Assembly (NCBI GenBank): GCA_002415785.1
Contig: DIAJ01000006.1
Location: 52,551 to 114,685 of the forward strand
DNA from: Flavobacteriales bacterium UBA5081
GTDB lineage: Bacteria; Bacteroidota; Bacteroidia; Flavobacteriales_E; Vicingaceae
DNA length: 62,135 nt
Reading direction: 5' to 3'
The notes below the pieces were generated by a model. That model was not told the origin of the DNA. It did no database searches and was given only the letters and a program-made list of their open reading frames with translations. This document shows positions 8,000 to 17,196 of the stretch, piece after piece. Numbering within the stretch: the first letter of the stretch is position 1; each line of letters opens with the position of its first letter. The translations under genes and the position numbers were made by a program.

Positions 8000-8644
8000 A
8001 TGAGATACAATACCTCAAGACCAAAAATGATTATTCCCGAATATGGAAGACATATTCAAGACTTGGTAAATCATGCTACACAAATAGAAAACAAAGAAGA
8101 ACGCAATGAAATGGTTCGCGCGATTGTAGATGTGATGGGGCAACTCAATCCGCACTTGCGAGATGTTTCAGACTTTACTCATAAGTTATGGGATCACGTT
8201 TACATTATGTCTGACTTTAAGCTAGATGTTGACTCGCCCTACCCCAAGCCGGAACCGGAACATTTTCAATCTAAACCGAGAAAAATGCCTTACCCTGAGG
8301 ACAATATTCGCTTTAAGCATTATGGTAAAGGGGTAGAAAAACTGGTTTCTAAAGCTGTGGAAATGGAAGAGGGCGAAGAAAAAGAAGCTTTGATTCTAAG
8401 TATTGCCAATTTAATGAAAAAGCATTATTTAAGCTGGAGCAGAAATACTGTAGATGACAAAATTATTTGGTTAGACTTAAATAAAATCGCCAGAGGAAAG
8501 TTAAAGTTAGACGAGAACACTTCTTTAATCTCTACGAAAGAAATAGCATTGAGAGCTGATGTAAATGGAAATGGCTCAAGCAGTAATAATAAAAAAGGCG
8601 GCAAAAAGAAAAAAAGGAAGCCGTTTAAAAAGAAAAAATACTAA
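8000..8644 (+). CDS. DUF4290 domain protein
   Basis: The 214-aa protein starts MRYNTSRPKM and contains the PEYGRHIQDLVNHA segment, which I recognise as the DUF4290 family of Bacteroidota. The first 170 residues are mostly helical. The last 20 residues are a Lys/Gly-rich tail (KKGGKKKKRKPFKKKKY) that could bind nucleic acid or acidic surfaces. It is followed after 15 nt by murA, an arrangement I recall from other Bacteroidota genomes. The molecular function is unknown. Confidence 0.85.
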   Translation: MRYNTSRPKMIIPEYGRHIQDLVNHATQIENKEERNEMVRAIVDVMGQLNPHLRDVSDFTHKLWDHVYIMSDFKLDVDSPYPKPEPEHFQSKPRKMPYPEDNIRFKHYGKGVEKLVSKAVEMEEGEEKEALILSIANLMKKHYLSWSRNTVDDKIIWLDLNKIARGKLKLDENTSLISTKEIALRADVNGNGSSSNNKKGGKKKKRKPFKKKKY

Positions 8645-8659
8645 AGCAGATATCTATTC

Positions 8660-9967
8660 ATGGGAACATTTGAAATTAATGGTGGAAAGAAGCTAAAAGG
8701 CGAGCTAAAACCACAAGGAGCTAAAAACGAAGCTTTACAAATACTATGTGCGGTGCTACTCACTCCTGAAAAAGTTATTATTCGCAATGTTCCCAATATT
8801 ATTGATGTCAATAAACTAATCGACCTTTTAGGTGATTTAGGAGTAAAAATTGAGAAATTATCTGAAGATGATTATTCATTTCAAGCCGACGACATCAATA
8901 TAGAATACCTCAACACAGAAGAATTTAAGCAAAAAGGAAGTGGCTTGAGAGGATCAGTTATGATTCTTGGTCCATTACTTTCTCGTTTTGGCAAAGGTTA
9001 TATTCCCCGTCCGGGTGGCGACAAAATTGGAAGAAGGAGATTAGATACGCACTTTATTGGATTCCAAAAGTTAGGCGCTAAATTCATTTACAATAAAGAT
9101 AATAAATTCTATAAAGTAGAAGCCGGTAATTTGCAAGGCACCTATATGTTGCTGGATGAAGCTTCTGTAACCGGTACCGCCAATATTATTATGGCAGCTG
9201 TATTGGCTAAAGGTAGAACTACCATATACAACGCTGCCTGTGAACCTTACATACAGCAATTGTGTAAAATGCTCAATAGCATGGGTGCCGAGATTAGTGG
9301 TGTGGGTTCAAATTTACTACACATTGATGGAGTTAAAAAGTTAGGTGGTTGTGAACATCGAATTTTGCCTGATATGATTGAGATAGGTTCATTTATTGGT
9401 TTAGCCGCAATGACACAATCTGAAATTACCATTAAAGATGTTTCGTATGAAAATTTGGGAGTTATTCCCGAAACTTTCAGAAAGCTAGGCATAAAAATGG
9501 AACTAAAAGGCGACGATTTGTTCATTCCTGCACAAGATATTTATGAAGTAGAAACCTTTATTGACGGATCTATTATGAATATTTCAGATGCTCCTTGGCC
9601 CGGCTTTACACCAGACTTATTAAGTATAGTTTTGGTAGTGGCAACCCAAGCCAAAGGTTCCGTCTTAATACACCAAAAGATGTTTGAAAGTCGTTTGTTT
9701 TTTGTAGATAAATTAATTGATATGGGCGCACAGATTATTTTATGTGATCCACATCGAGCGACTGTTATTGGCTTAGAACGAAAAACAGATTTACGAGGTA
9801 TTCAAATGACTTCGCCGGATATTCGCGCAGGTGTTTCCTTGCTGATTGCTGCCCTTTCGGCAAAAGGCAAAAGCGTTATTCACAACATAGAGCAAATCGA
9901 TCGAGGTTATGCTAACATTGACAAACGATTGAATGCATTAGGTGCAGATATTAAAAGAGTAAATTAA
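8660..9967 (+). CDS. murA: UDP-N-acetylglucosamine 1-carboxyvinyltransferase
   Basis: The 435-aa protein transfers enolpyruvate from phosphoenolpyruvate to UDP-GlcNAc, the first committed step of peptidoglycan synthesis, in the cytoplasm. K22-N23 in PQGAKNEAL, RPGGDKIGRRRLDTHF and the DIRAG segment near residue 395 fit MurA. The position of the catalytic Cys (Cys115 in E. coli, GGC-IG) is Asp121 here (GGD-IG). Asp at this site is known from naturally fosfomycin-insensitive MurA enzymes, so the same is expected here. It lies in an operon with the DUF4290 gene and is followed after 12 nt by a TlpA-like protein. Confidence 0.96.
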   Translation: MGTFEINGGKKLKGELKPQGAKNEALQILCAVLLTPEKVIIRNVPNIIDVNKLIDLLGDLGVKIEKLSEDDYSFQADDINIEYLNTEEFKQKGSGLRGSVMILGPLLSRFGKGYIPRPGGDKIGRRRLDTHFIGFQKLGAKFIYNKDNKFYKVEAGNLQGTYMLLDEASVTGTANIIMAAVLAKGRTTIYNAACEPYIQQLCKMLNSMGAEISGVGSNLLHIDGVKKLGGCEHRILPDMIEIGSFIGLAAMTQSEITIKDVSYENLGVIPETFRKLGIKMELKGDDLFIPAQDIYEVETFIDGSIMNISDAPWPGFTPDLLSIVLVVATQAKGSVLIHQKMFESRLFFVDKLIDMGAQIILCDPHRATVIGLERKTDLRGIQMTSPDIRAGVSLLIAALSAKGKSVIHNIEQIDRGYANIDKRLNALGADIKRVN

Positions 9968-9979
9968 AAATAAACTTAG

Positions 9980-10504
9980 ATGAAAAAAGTAGTTTTAATC
10001 GCCATAGCGGCACTTTTCAGTTTAAACACTTTCGCTCAATCGGAGCCTAAAGTGGGATTAAATATTGGCGACAAAGCACCAAACCTGAGCTTTGAAGATC
10101 CAAATGGTAAAATCATCTCACTAGACGACTTAAAAGGACAAATGGTATTGATTGATTTTTGGGCTTCATGGTGCCGTCCCTGTCGTATAGAAAACCCCAA
10201 CTTGGTTAAAACTTACAAGCAATTTAAGTATGCAGAGTTTGAAAATGCCAAAGGGTTTACTATATACTCATACTCACTAGATAAAAGTAAAGATGCCTGG
10301 CAAAGAGCAATTATGCAAGATGGCTTAAACTGGCCTAACCACGTCAGCGACCTAGCAGGCTGGGGTGCAAAAGGTGCTCAGACCTACAATGTTCGTTTTA
10401 TTCCGCAAGCTTATTTAATTAATGGCGATGGAGTTATTGTAGGTAAAGGAAATAATGTTCGTGGAGCGAACTTATCAAAACTATTGAATAATTTAAAAAA
10501 GTAA
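9980..10504 (+). CDS. Secreted TlpA/ResA-like thioredoxin-fold protein
   Basis: The 174-aa protein has a Sec signal peptide (residues 2-18, cleavage near FAQ-S) followed by an AhpC/TSA-Redoxin fold. The active site is W64-C65-R-P-C68. The periplasmic location and CxxC indicate a thiol-disulfide oxidoreductase, perhaps for reducing exported proteins or cytochrome maturation. The conserved cis-proline context is FIPQAYLI near residue 150. It is probably co-transcribed with murA and ends at a clear terminator. Confidence 0.88.
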   Translation: MKKVVLIAIAALFSLNTFAQSEPKVGLNIGDKAPNLSFEDPNGKIISLDDLKGQMVLIDFWASWCRPCRIENPNLVKTYKQFKYAEFENAKGFTIYSYSLDKSKDAWQRAIMQDGLNWPNHVSDLAGWGAKGAQTYNVRFIPQAYLINGDGVIVGKGNNVRGANLSKLLNNLKK

Positions 10505-10536
10505 GTTCACAAACCAACATTACCACAATCTAGTAT

Positions 10537-10564
10537 AACCACTTATTCAATAGGTGGTTTTTTT
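10537..10564 (+). terminator. Rho-independent terminator after the TlpA-like gene
   Basis: A 10-bp stem, AACCACTTAT pairing with ATAGGTGGTT (one T-G pair), has a 3-nt loop and runs into seven T residues (558-564 of the 10 kb block). It separates the murA operon from grpE. Confidence 0.85.
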
Positions 10565-10575
10565 ATTGATATTTC

Positions 10576-10588
10576 TGACAAATTGTCA
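10576..10588. promoter_or_regulatory. Palindromic operator candidate upstream of grpE
   Basis: TGACAA-A-TTGTCA is a perfect inverted repeat with a single central base. It lies between the terminator and the grpE-dnaJ operon. It is not the CIRCE element of HrcA. It is a candidate heat-shock or stress regulator binding site, by position only. Confidence 0.5.
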
Positions 10589-10659
10589 AGTGGGGTGACT
10601 TGGCAAAGGGTTTGAGAAGTGACCGTATGCGAATAAAAAGCTTATTTAAATCAAAAAAT

Positions 10660-11244
10660 ATGAGTGAAGAGCAAAAGAACGCAGCTGAAGAAACTGCTAA
10701 TGAGGAGAATTTGGAGCAATCAACAGATGTTGATCAAGAAGAAAATGATGATAAAAGTGTAACTACTGAAGAAAAAGAAAGCACTTCAGAGTTAAGCGAC
10801 TTAGAGAAAAAAGATCTGGAGATTCAGGCTTTAAATGACAAGTACTTAAGGCTTTATTCTGAATTTGATAATTTTAGAAGACGTACACAAAAAGAGAAGT
10901 TAGAGCTCTACGAAACAGCCGGAGAGGATATTTTCAAAAGCTTGTTACCAGTTATGGACGATTTTGAGCGTGCCAAAAAGTCAATGGATGAATCTAAGGA
11001 CTACAAAAGCTTAAAAGAGGGTGTTGACTTAATTTACAACAAATTAAAAGGAGTTTTCAAAGCCAATGGAGCTGTAGCAATGGACTCAATTGGCGAAGAA
11101 TTTGACAGTGAGATTCACGAGGCAATTACTCAAATCCCTGCACCGGATAAAAAAATGAAAGGAAAAGTAGTTGATGAAATCGAAAAAGGTTACAAACTAA
11201 AAGACAAAGTGATACGCTTTGCTAAAGTGGTGGTAGGACAATAA
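10660..11244 (+). CDS. grpE: Nucleotide exchange factor GrpE
   Basis: The protein is 194 aa from the ATG at 10660. An acidic, low-complexity N-terminus (about residues 1-55) is followed by a long coiled coil and the GrpE core. The core includes FDNFRRRTQKEK, LLPVMDDFERA and the C-terminal VIRFAKVVVGQ. It releases ADP from DnaK in the Hsp70 cycle. A longer frame opens at a TTG at 10600, but that would place the start against the palindrome and add a basic stretch atypical of GrpE. It is followed after 25 nt by dnaJ. dnaK is not in the window. Confidence 0.95.
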   Translation: MSEEQKNAAEETANEENLEQSTDVDQEENDDKSVTTEEKESTSELSDLEKKDLEIQALNDKYLRLYSEFDNFRRRTQKEKLELYETAGEDIFKSLLPVMDDFERAKKSMDESKDYKSLKEGVDLIYNKLKGVFKANGAVAMDSIGEEFDSEIHEAITQIPAPDKKMKGKVVDEIEKGYKLKDKVIRFAKVVVGQ

Positions 11245-11269
11245 AATGCAACGAAAGGATTAATTTACA

Positions 11270-12427
11270 ATGGCAAAAAGAGATTACTACGAAGTTTTAG
11301 GAGTTGATAAAAATGCTTCGGCAGCAGAAATAAAAAAAGCTTACCGTAAAATGGCTCTTAAATATCATCCGGATAAAAACCCGGACGACAAAGAGGCAGA
11401 AGCGAAGTTTAAGGAAGCGGCTGAAGCTTATGAGGTTTTAAGTAATCCTGACAAAAAGGCGAAATACGACCGATTTGGTCATGCCGGGATGGGTGGCGCT
11501 GCAGGCGGTGGCGGTTTCGGTGGCGGCGGAATGAACATGGACGATATCTTCTCTCAATTTGGAGATATTTTCGGTGGTGGTTTCGGTGGTTTTGGAGGTT
11601 TTAGTAGCCAAGGCGGTGGTGGTCGCAGAAGAGCTAATCGCGGAAGCAACATACGAGTTAAAGTTTCGCTCAGCTTAAAAGACATTGTCAATGGGGTTGA
11701 GAAAAAAATCAAAGTCAAAAAGTATGTAAGCTGTAAAACTTGCTCCGGCTCCGGCGCAGAGGGTGGTAGTGGTTTTGATACTTGCGACACTTGTCGTGGT
11801 ACCGGACAGGTGACTAGAGTAACCAATACTTTTTTGGGCCAAATGCAAACTGCTTCTACTTGTCCTAAATGTGGCGGAGAAGGAAGAATTATTACCAATA
11901 AGTGTAATACTTGCCACGGTGACGGAATTGTAAAAGATGAAGAAACAATTGAATTAAAAATTCCTGCAGGAGTTGAAGGTGGCATGCAACTTTCAGTGAG
12001 CGGTAAAGGAAATATGGGAGCTCGAAATGGCGTAGCTGGTGACTTGATCGTATTGGTGGAAGAAGAAGAGCATCCGGAACTGAAAAGAGACGGCAACAAT
12101 ATTCTTTATGATTTATATATCAGTTTTGCCGATGCGATTTTAGGAACAGAAGTAGTTGTACCAACTGTTAACGGCAAAGCAAAGATTAAAATAGAGCCGG
12201 GCACTCAGGGAGGAAAAGTATTGCGATTACGAAACAAAGGAATTCCTGAAATTAACGGTTACAGAACCGGAGATCAATTGGTGAACATTAATGTTTGGAC
12301 ACCCCAAAATTTATCTAAAGAAGAAAAAGAAATCGTTGAAAAATTGAAGAGTTCAAAAAACTTTGAGCCACAGCCAACGGCAAGCGATAAAGGATTCTTT
12401 GAAAGAATGAAAGACTATTTTAATTAA
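11270..12427 (+). CDS. dnaJ: Chaperone DnaJ
   Basis: The 385-aa protein is a full-length type I J-protein. The N-terminal J domain carries H33-P34-D35. A Gly/Phe-rich linker spans about 70-125. Four CxxCxGxG zinc repeats lie between about 155 and 218 (CKTCSGSG, CDTCRGTG, CPKCGGEG, CNTCHGDG). The C-terminal substrate-binding domains follow. It stimulates DnaK ATPase and delivers unfolded clients. It is co-transcribed with grpE and ends at a bidirectional terminator. Confidence 0.97.
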   Translation: MAKRDYYEVLGVDKNASAAEIKKAYRKMALKYHPDKNPDDKEAEAKFKEAAEAYEVLSNPDKKAKYDRFGHAGMGGAAGGGGFGGGGMNMDDIFSQFGDIFGGGFGGFGGFSSQGGGGRRRANRGSNIRVKVSLSLKDIVNGVEKKIKVKKYVSCKTCSGSGAEGGSGFDTCDTCRGTGQVTRVTNTFLGQMQTASTCPKCGGEGRIITNKCNTCHGDGIVKDEETIELKIPAGVEGGMQLSVSGKGNMGARNGVAGDLIVLVEEEEHPELKRDGNNILYDLYISFADAILGTEVVVPTVNGKAKIKIEPGTQGGKVLRLRNKGIPEINGYRTGDQLVNINVWTPQNLSKEEKEIVEKLKSSKNFEPQPTASDKGFFERMKDYFN

Positions 12428-12447
12428 AAATGTCCGTTGATAAACTT

Positions 12448-12478
12448 AAAAAGGCTGTTCGAAAAGAACGGCCTTTTT
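12448..12478. terminator. Bidirectional terminator between dnaJ and the YkgJ-family gene
   Basis: AAAAAGGCTGTTC (12448-12460) pairs with GAACGGCCTTTTT (12466-12478) across a GAAAA loop, with one T-G pair. T runs lie on both strands. It overlaps the stop codon of the convergent gene. Confidence 0.88.
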
Positions 12479-12963
12479 TATGAGAACTGCATTCGTTCGA
12501 CAATCTTAGCAACTGCCGGACACACTCTAGTATTTTTTGCAGTCAAATCGAGTATTTGATGCATCCTTTTCCTGTCGGTATGTGGATACTCTCTACAAGC
12601 CTTAGGCCTTGAATCATAAGCCATACATTTATTGTCCTCCATTAAAAAAGGACAGGGGGAACTCTTCAAGACCTGATCTCCATCTTCGTCAATTTTTAAG
12701 TATTCATCAAAAAAGTCAGCTGCTTTCATTTTGAAATGAGCTGCCATTCTTTCAACATCCTTATCATAAAAAATTGGAGATGTAGTTTTACAACAGTTAG
12801 CACAATCTAAACAGTCAATCTCAGTAAAAACTTCCTCATGATGCTGCTTAAACCTTAGATCTAAATCTTTGGGAGGTCTCTGCTTTAGCTTTCTGAAAAA
12901 CTTATTGTACTCCTTGCGTTTACTTTTTGCAGATTGAATTAATTGTTGTAGTTCTTCTTTCAT
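12478..12963 (-). CDS. YkgJ family cysteine-cluster protein
   Basis: The 161-aa protein has C51-x2-C54-x2-C57-C58 in the middle and further cysteines in SPCPFLMEDNKCMAYDSRPKAC. This is the cysteine-cluster pattern of the YkgJ (UPF0153) family, thought to chelate zinc or iron. The N-terminus is a basic helix. The biochemical role is unknown. The start codon lies 11 nt after the end of the upstream methyltransferase gene, so the two probably form an operon. Confidence 0.88.
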   Translation of the reverse strand: MKEELQQLIQSAKSKRKEYNKFFRKLKQRPPKDLDLRFKQHHEEVFTEIDCLDCANCCKTTSPIFYDKDVERMAAHFKMKAADFFDEYLKIDEDGDQVLKSSPCPFLMEDNKCMAYDSRPKACREYPHTDRKRMHQILDLTAKNTRVCPAVAKIVERMQFS

Positions 12964-12974
12964 AAAGCAATTCG

Positions 12975-14282
12975 TTATTTTGCTTTCTTCTCCTTTAACT
13001 TCCCATCAAACAATTCGTATTCCCTAAACTGACATTCCAGTTTTCCGTTCATCATTGGAATTTTTTTACTTGCTTTTAAACCAATATTTTTAAAAGAATC
13101 GATTTCTGATGTAATTACCCAAGCCGACCAACCGCTGTATTCGTGCTTTAAAGTTGAACCAATTTTTTCGTAAAAACTCACTAAATCACCACTTACATTT
13201 AATCTTTCACCATAAGGTGGATTCATTACAATTATACCTTTTTCTGAAGGTGCTTTAGCTTTAAAAAAATCTTCATTTTCTAAAATAATATGCTTGCGCA
13301 TATTGGCGGCGCTGATATTTACTCTTGTTGCTCGAATTGCCTGACTGTTGGTATCTCTGGCAAAAATCTTACACTTAAGTGGTTTAAACATTTCTGTAGC
13401 TTCTCCTAAAACCTTTGAAAGAAGTGCTTGATCGTAGTTGTTCCAAGATTCAAAAGCAAAATGCGTTCGATTTAAGTTCGGTGGAATGTTACTTGCAATT
13501 AACGCTGCTTCAATGGCAATTGTTCCCGAGCCACACATGGGGTCTAAAAAGTCTTGCTCTCCTTTCCAACCGGTTTTTAAAATTAAACCTGCCGCTAAAC
13601 ATTCGTTAATTGGAGCTGCTAAACGCTCTCTTCTATATCCTCGCTTGAAAAGTGGATCGCCGGAACTGTCTAAAGAAAGCGTAACATTATTATCATTAAT
13701 GTGCAAGTGAATTCTCACATCAGGTTGGTCGCGTTCAACAGATGGTCTATTCCGTCCAATTTCCCTAAAGTAATCTACAATTGCATCTTTTAACCGTAAA
13801 GCTGCAAATTGACTATGATTAAAATACTCTGAATGTACAGCAAAATCAATTGAGAATGTTTTATCTTCTGTAAATACCGTCTCCCATTTAATTTTTTTTG
13901 CTTGAGCGTATAGCTCATCATCACTTTTTGCTCTAAAGTTGAACAAAGGTTTTAAGACTTTTAAGGCTGTTCTCAACCAAATATTTGCCTTGTAAAGCAA
14001 TTCCAAATCTCCCTCAAACCGAACAGCTCTTTTCTGGACTTTAATTTTATCGGCACCGAGAACCTTAAGCTCCTCAGCCAACTCATTTTCCAAGTTCTGC
14101 ATACAAGTAGCAACCAATTCAACTTTATCAGCAGCTGATTCTATGTTTTGCTTAGCTTGAACTTGAGTTTTGGGCTTTTCAGTAAAAGTTCGCTCTTTGG
14201 GTGCTTTTTTCTTCTTAATATTCAACTTTTTAAGAATATCTCCCTGACTTCTATTCGAATGGTTATTTTCACTTTCTGACAT
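12975..14282 (-). CDS. THUMP-domain RNA N2-guanosine methyltransferase (RlmL-like)
   Basis: The protein is 435 aa from the ATG at 14282. A Lys-rich N-terminus is followed by a THUMP RNA-binding domain (about 50-150) and a Rossmann methyltransferase domain with DPMCGSGTIAIEAA and the NPPYGER catalytic motif. This is the architecture of the N-terminal half of RlmL/RlmKL, which makes m2G2445 in 23S rRNA. The exact target here is inferred. An ATG at 14321 is in frame, but a perfect -7 box lies between the two, so the downstream ATG is preferred. Confidence 0.92.
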   Translation of the reverse strand: MSESENNHSNRSQGDILKKLNIKKKKAPKERTFTEKPKTQVQAKQNIESAADKVELVATCMQNLENELAEELKVLGADKIKVQKRAVRFEGDLELLYKANIWLRTALKVLKPLFNFRAKSDDELYAQAKKIKWETVFTEDKTFSIDFAVHSEYFNHSQFAALRLKDAIVDYFREIGRNRPSVERDQPDVRIHLHINDNNVTLSLDSSGDPLFKRGYRRERLAAPINECLAAGLILKTGWKGEQDFLDPMCGSGTIAIEAALIASNIPPNLNRTHFAFESWNNYDQALLSKVLGEATEMFKPLKCKIFARDTNSQAIRATRVNISAANMRKHIILENEDFFKAKAPSEKGIIVMNPPYGERLNVSGDLVSFYEKIGSTLKHEYSGWSAWVITSEIDSFKNIGLKASKKIPMMNGKLECQFREYELFDGKLKEKKAK

Positions 14283-14286
14283 GCTA

Positions 14287-14294
14287 CAAAAGTA
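14287..14294 (-). promoter_or_regulatory. -7 box TACTTTTG of the THUMP methyltransferase
   Basis: This is a perfect TAnnTTTG match whose last base is 4 nt from the ATG at 14282, the same geometry as at the helicase gene. It implies a leaderless transcript and fixes the start codon. Confidence 0.55.
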
Positions 14295-14405
14295 CATAAT
14301 AGAGTGCTGTAAAGTGTTCATTCTTTATTGTTGAAAATGATTCAATTTTTATGAGATAGTTATTGGGCTTTTTTACTTTCTTTGACCATCTAAAAAAAAC
14401 GCTAT

Positions 14406-16175
14406 ATGCAATTAGCTCTAATTGACTGGATAATCATAGTTGCTTATCTTCTTTTGGCTACAGCTATTGGCTTTTACTATAAAAACCAAGCGAGCAAAAG
14501 TTTAAGTGATTTCTTTTTAGGAGGGCGAAAATTACCTTGGTACATTGCCGGTGTATCTATGGTGGCAACTACTTTTGCTGCAGATACGCCTTTATGGGTA
14601 ACAGAAAAAATTGCCCAACACGGTATTTCCGGAAATTGGCTTTGGTGGAATATGCTCATTGGAGGAATGCTCACGACCTTTTTTTTTGCTAAGCTTTGGC
14701 GAAGAGCTGAAATAGTGACCGAATTAGAATTCATTGAACTTCGCTACAGCGGAAAACCGGCAGCTTTTTTACGAGCATTTAAATCGGTTTACATGGGTAT
14801 TTTTCTAAACGTAGTAATTATTGGGTGGGTTAACACTGCTCTGGCAACAATTCTCATTGCCTTTTTTGATATTTCTGCTGAACAAACTATCTATTACATA
14901 GCCGGAGCAATGACAATTGTTGTTCTCTACTCTTCTCTTTCCGGATTAATGGGAGTCGTTATCACTGATTTTGTCCAATTTTTTATTGCCATGATTGGCT
15001 GTATCATTTTAGCAGTAGTTGTTCTTAACACAGATAAAGTTGGTGGCATTAGTGGGCTAAAAGAGCAACTTCCCGCCTGGCGATTTGACTTTTTTCCCAA
15101 TATTGGCTCAGGAACTGTTATGGAGCAAATAGGAACTTATAGTGTGAGTTTAGGCGCATTTTTAACATTTAGCTTAGTTCAATGGTGGGCAAGCTGGTAC
15201 CCGGGTGCTGAACCCGGAGGCGGGGGCTATATTGCGCAAAGAATGATGAGTGCAAAAGATGAAAAAAACGCCGTATTGGCTAGTTTATTTTTTCAAATAG
15301 CACACTACTGTTTAAGACCATGGCCATGGATTATTGTAGGACTTTGTGCCTTGGTTCTCTACCCCAATTTAGCGGTTGAAGATTCTGCACAAGGCTTTGT
15401 TTTAGCCATGAAAGACTACCTCCCGGCAGGTTTAAAAGGTCTTTTATTAGTCGCTTTTCTTTCAGCATATATGAGTACCATTTCAACTCAACTAAATTGG
15501 GGCGCAAGTTATTTAACCAATGATTTGTACAAACGCTTTATTCAAAAGAAAAACAAAGGAGAAACAGAGGAGGAGGAACAAAAAGACTACGTTCAAAAAG
15601 CTAGAATATTTACCTTTTTAATTGTAGCACTTTCTCTTTTTGCAACTACCCAAATGAACAGTATCGACAGCGCTGCCACTTTTCTTATAGAATGTGGAGC
15701 CGGCTTAGGCTTAGTGCTCATTTTAAGGTGGTATTGGTGGAGAATAAATGCCTGGAGTGAAATTACAGCGAGTATAGCTCCATTTATTGGTTACACTTTA
15801 GCCAACTATGTATTCGAATGGGCTTACCCCAATAACTTTTTATTTACTGTACTTTTTAGCACTATATGCTGGCTGATTGCCACATTTGTAACAAAGCCAA
15901 CGAATTCAGAAACATTAGATCAGTTTTACCGTAAAGTACGACCGGAAGGTTGGTGGAAACCATTTCATGATGCAGATAAGAGTTATAAAAGCCAAATGTT
16001 ATCCGTTGGTGTTTGTTGGCTAAGTGCTATAGTTATGGTTTATGCTTGCTTATTCTTAATTGGCGATTTAATCTTTGCCAATTATCAAAAAGCTGCTATT
16101 GAAACTATTATTGTACTACTATCTTACTTAATTTTAAGATTTCAAATGAAAAGAACTCGCATTTTTGATATTTAG
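14406..16175 (+). CDS. Sodium:solute symporter (SSS family)
   Basis: The 589-aa protein is an integral membrane protein with about 13-14 hydrophobic segments. The N-terminal LSDFFLGGRKLPWYIAGVSM is a hallmark of the SSS family, which uses the sodium gradient to import sugars, amino acids or other organic solutes. Gly/Pro-rich helices (WYPGAEPGGGGYIAQRMMSA) and STISTQLNWGASYLTNDLY fit transmembrane segments that line the sodium site. The substrate cannot be told from sequence alone. It is divergent from the methyltransferase and monocistronic as far as can be seen. Confidence 0.93.
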   Translation: MQLALIDWIIIVAYLLLATAIGFYYKNQASKSLSDFFLGGRKLPWYIAGVSMVATTFAADTPLWVTEKIAQHGISGNWLWWNMLIGGMLTTFFFAKLWRRAEIVTELEFIELRYSGKPAAFLRAFKSVYMGIFLNVVIIGWVNTALATILIAFFDISAEQTIYYIAGAMTIVVLYSSLSGLMGVVITDFVQFFIAMIGCIILAVVVLNTDKVGGISGLKEQLPAWRFDFFPNIGSGTVMEQIGTYSVSLGAFLTFSLVQWWASWYPGAEPGGGGYIAQRMMSAKDEKNAVLASLFFQIAHYCLRPWPWIIVGLCALVLYPNLAVEDSAQGFVLAMKDYLPAGLKGLLLVAFLSAYMSTISTQLNWGASYLTNDLYKRFIQKKNKGETEEEEQKDYVQKARIFTFLIVALSLFATTQMNSIDSAATFLIECGAGLGLVLILRWYWWRINAWSEITASIAPFIGYTLANYVFEWAYPNNFLFTVLFSTICWLIATFVTKPTNSETLDQFYRKVRPEGWWKPFHDADKSYKSQMLSVGVCWLSAIVMVYACLFLIGDLIFANYQKAAIETIIVLLSYLILRFQMKRTRIFDI

Positions 16176-16226
16176 TTATCTTTACGGCGAAAAGTAACCA
16201 ATAGACAACAAATTTAAAGACTTAGA

Positions 16227-17156
16227 ATGTCAAGAAAATCGTTTTATATGCTCAATAAAGTTAATGTTAGAATAGGACTTACTGCTTTAAGTTTAATATT
16301 TGCAATTGCTTGTGCTGAAAGCAATAAAAACGAGCAAAAAGAAAAGTTGCCAAATGAAGAACCCAAAAAGGTAGAAAAGAAAAACTCTAATTTATTTGAA
16401 GTAGAAGGCAAAGTATTTAGCATCCCCTCTCCTATTCAAACCGCCTTTTTATTGAAGGAAGCCGGTACAGATTATCGCTCTTCACTATTAAACCCAACCG
16501 AGAAAGCCGGCAACTATGCTACAACAAATCAAAAGGCACTCAATCTTGGCATTTATGGAGCTGACTTAGGTTATGCTACAATATACGATCAAAGTCAAGA
16601 TGCGATTTCATACATGGCAGTTTCTAGAAAAATGAGTTCTGAATTAGGTATTGACGGATTATTTAATGAAGCTTTACTAAGCCGTTTTGAAGCCAATATT
16701 GGCAATCAAGATTCTTTACTTGTATTGGTTTCTGATGCATTTAAAAAAGCTGATCAATATTTAAAAAATAACGAACAGAAAAATGTCAGTGTACTCATTT
16801 TAGCTGGAGGCTGGATTGAAACCCTGCACTTTGCTACCAATTTAGCTAAATCTAGCGGCAGTGAAGCGATAAGAAATAGAATTGGTGAACAAAAAATCAC
16901 CATAAAGAACCTAATTAACTTATTGTTGCCATTTCAAGATGACTCTCCCATGACATCCAATTTAATTAACCAATTAAATGAATTAAAAGACATCTATTCA
17001 GGGATTGAATTTAGTTATACATTTAACCCACCAACTACAATCGCTGAAGAAAAAACAACAGTAATTAACAGCGTTTCCAAGGTTGATATGACCGATCAAG
17101 AGTTATCGGACATAACTAACAAAATAGAAGAAATTAGAAACAATATAACAAACTAG
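16227..17156 (+). CDS. Putative lipoprotein, unknown function
   Basis: The 309-aa protein has a hydrophobic segment LTALSLIFAIAC ending in a lipobox-like Cys at about 29, then a Lys/Glu/Asn-rich linker to residue 55. The rest is helical with no motif I recognise. A second ATG at 16248 (MLNKVNVRIG) gives a shorter, more usual signal peptide and may be the real start. It is followed after 40 nt by another small exported protein on the same strand. Confidence 0.65.
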   Translation: MSRKSFYMLNKVNVRIGLTALSLIFAIACAESNKNEQKEKLPNEEPKKVEKKNSNLFEVEGKVFSIPSPIQTAFLLKEAGTDYRSSLLNPTEKAGNYATTNQKALNLGIYGADLGYATIYDQSQDAISYMAVSRKMSSELGIDGLFNEALLSRFEANIGNQDSLLVLVSDAFKKADQYLKNNEQKNVSVLILAGGWIETLHFATNLAKSSGSEAIRNRIGEQKITIKNLINLLLPFQDDSPMTSNLINQLNELKDIYSGIEFSYTFNPPTTIAEEKTTVINSVSKVDMTDQELSDITNKIEEIRNNITN

Positions 17157-17196
17157 AATCCTTTTCATTACAAAGCTTGAAAAAAACACGCAACCT

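Noticed and set aside
10600..10660. Longer GrpE beginning with TTG at 10600, and a sigma-54-like TGGCAA-N5-TTGA at the same place
   Set aside because: The extension is basic and unlike GrpE N-termini and lies directly behind the palindrome. The sigma-54 candidate lacks the invariant GC at -12.
11554..12099. Long open frames opposite dnaJ
   Set aside because: They mirror the Gly-rich and Cys-rich codons of dnaJ, give proline- and serine-rich low-complexity products and have no start context.
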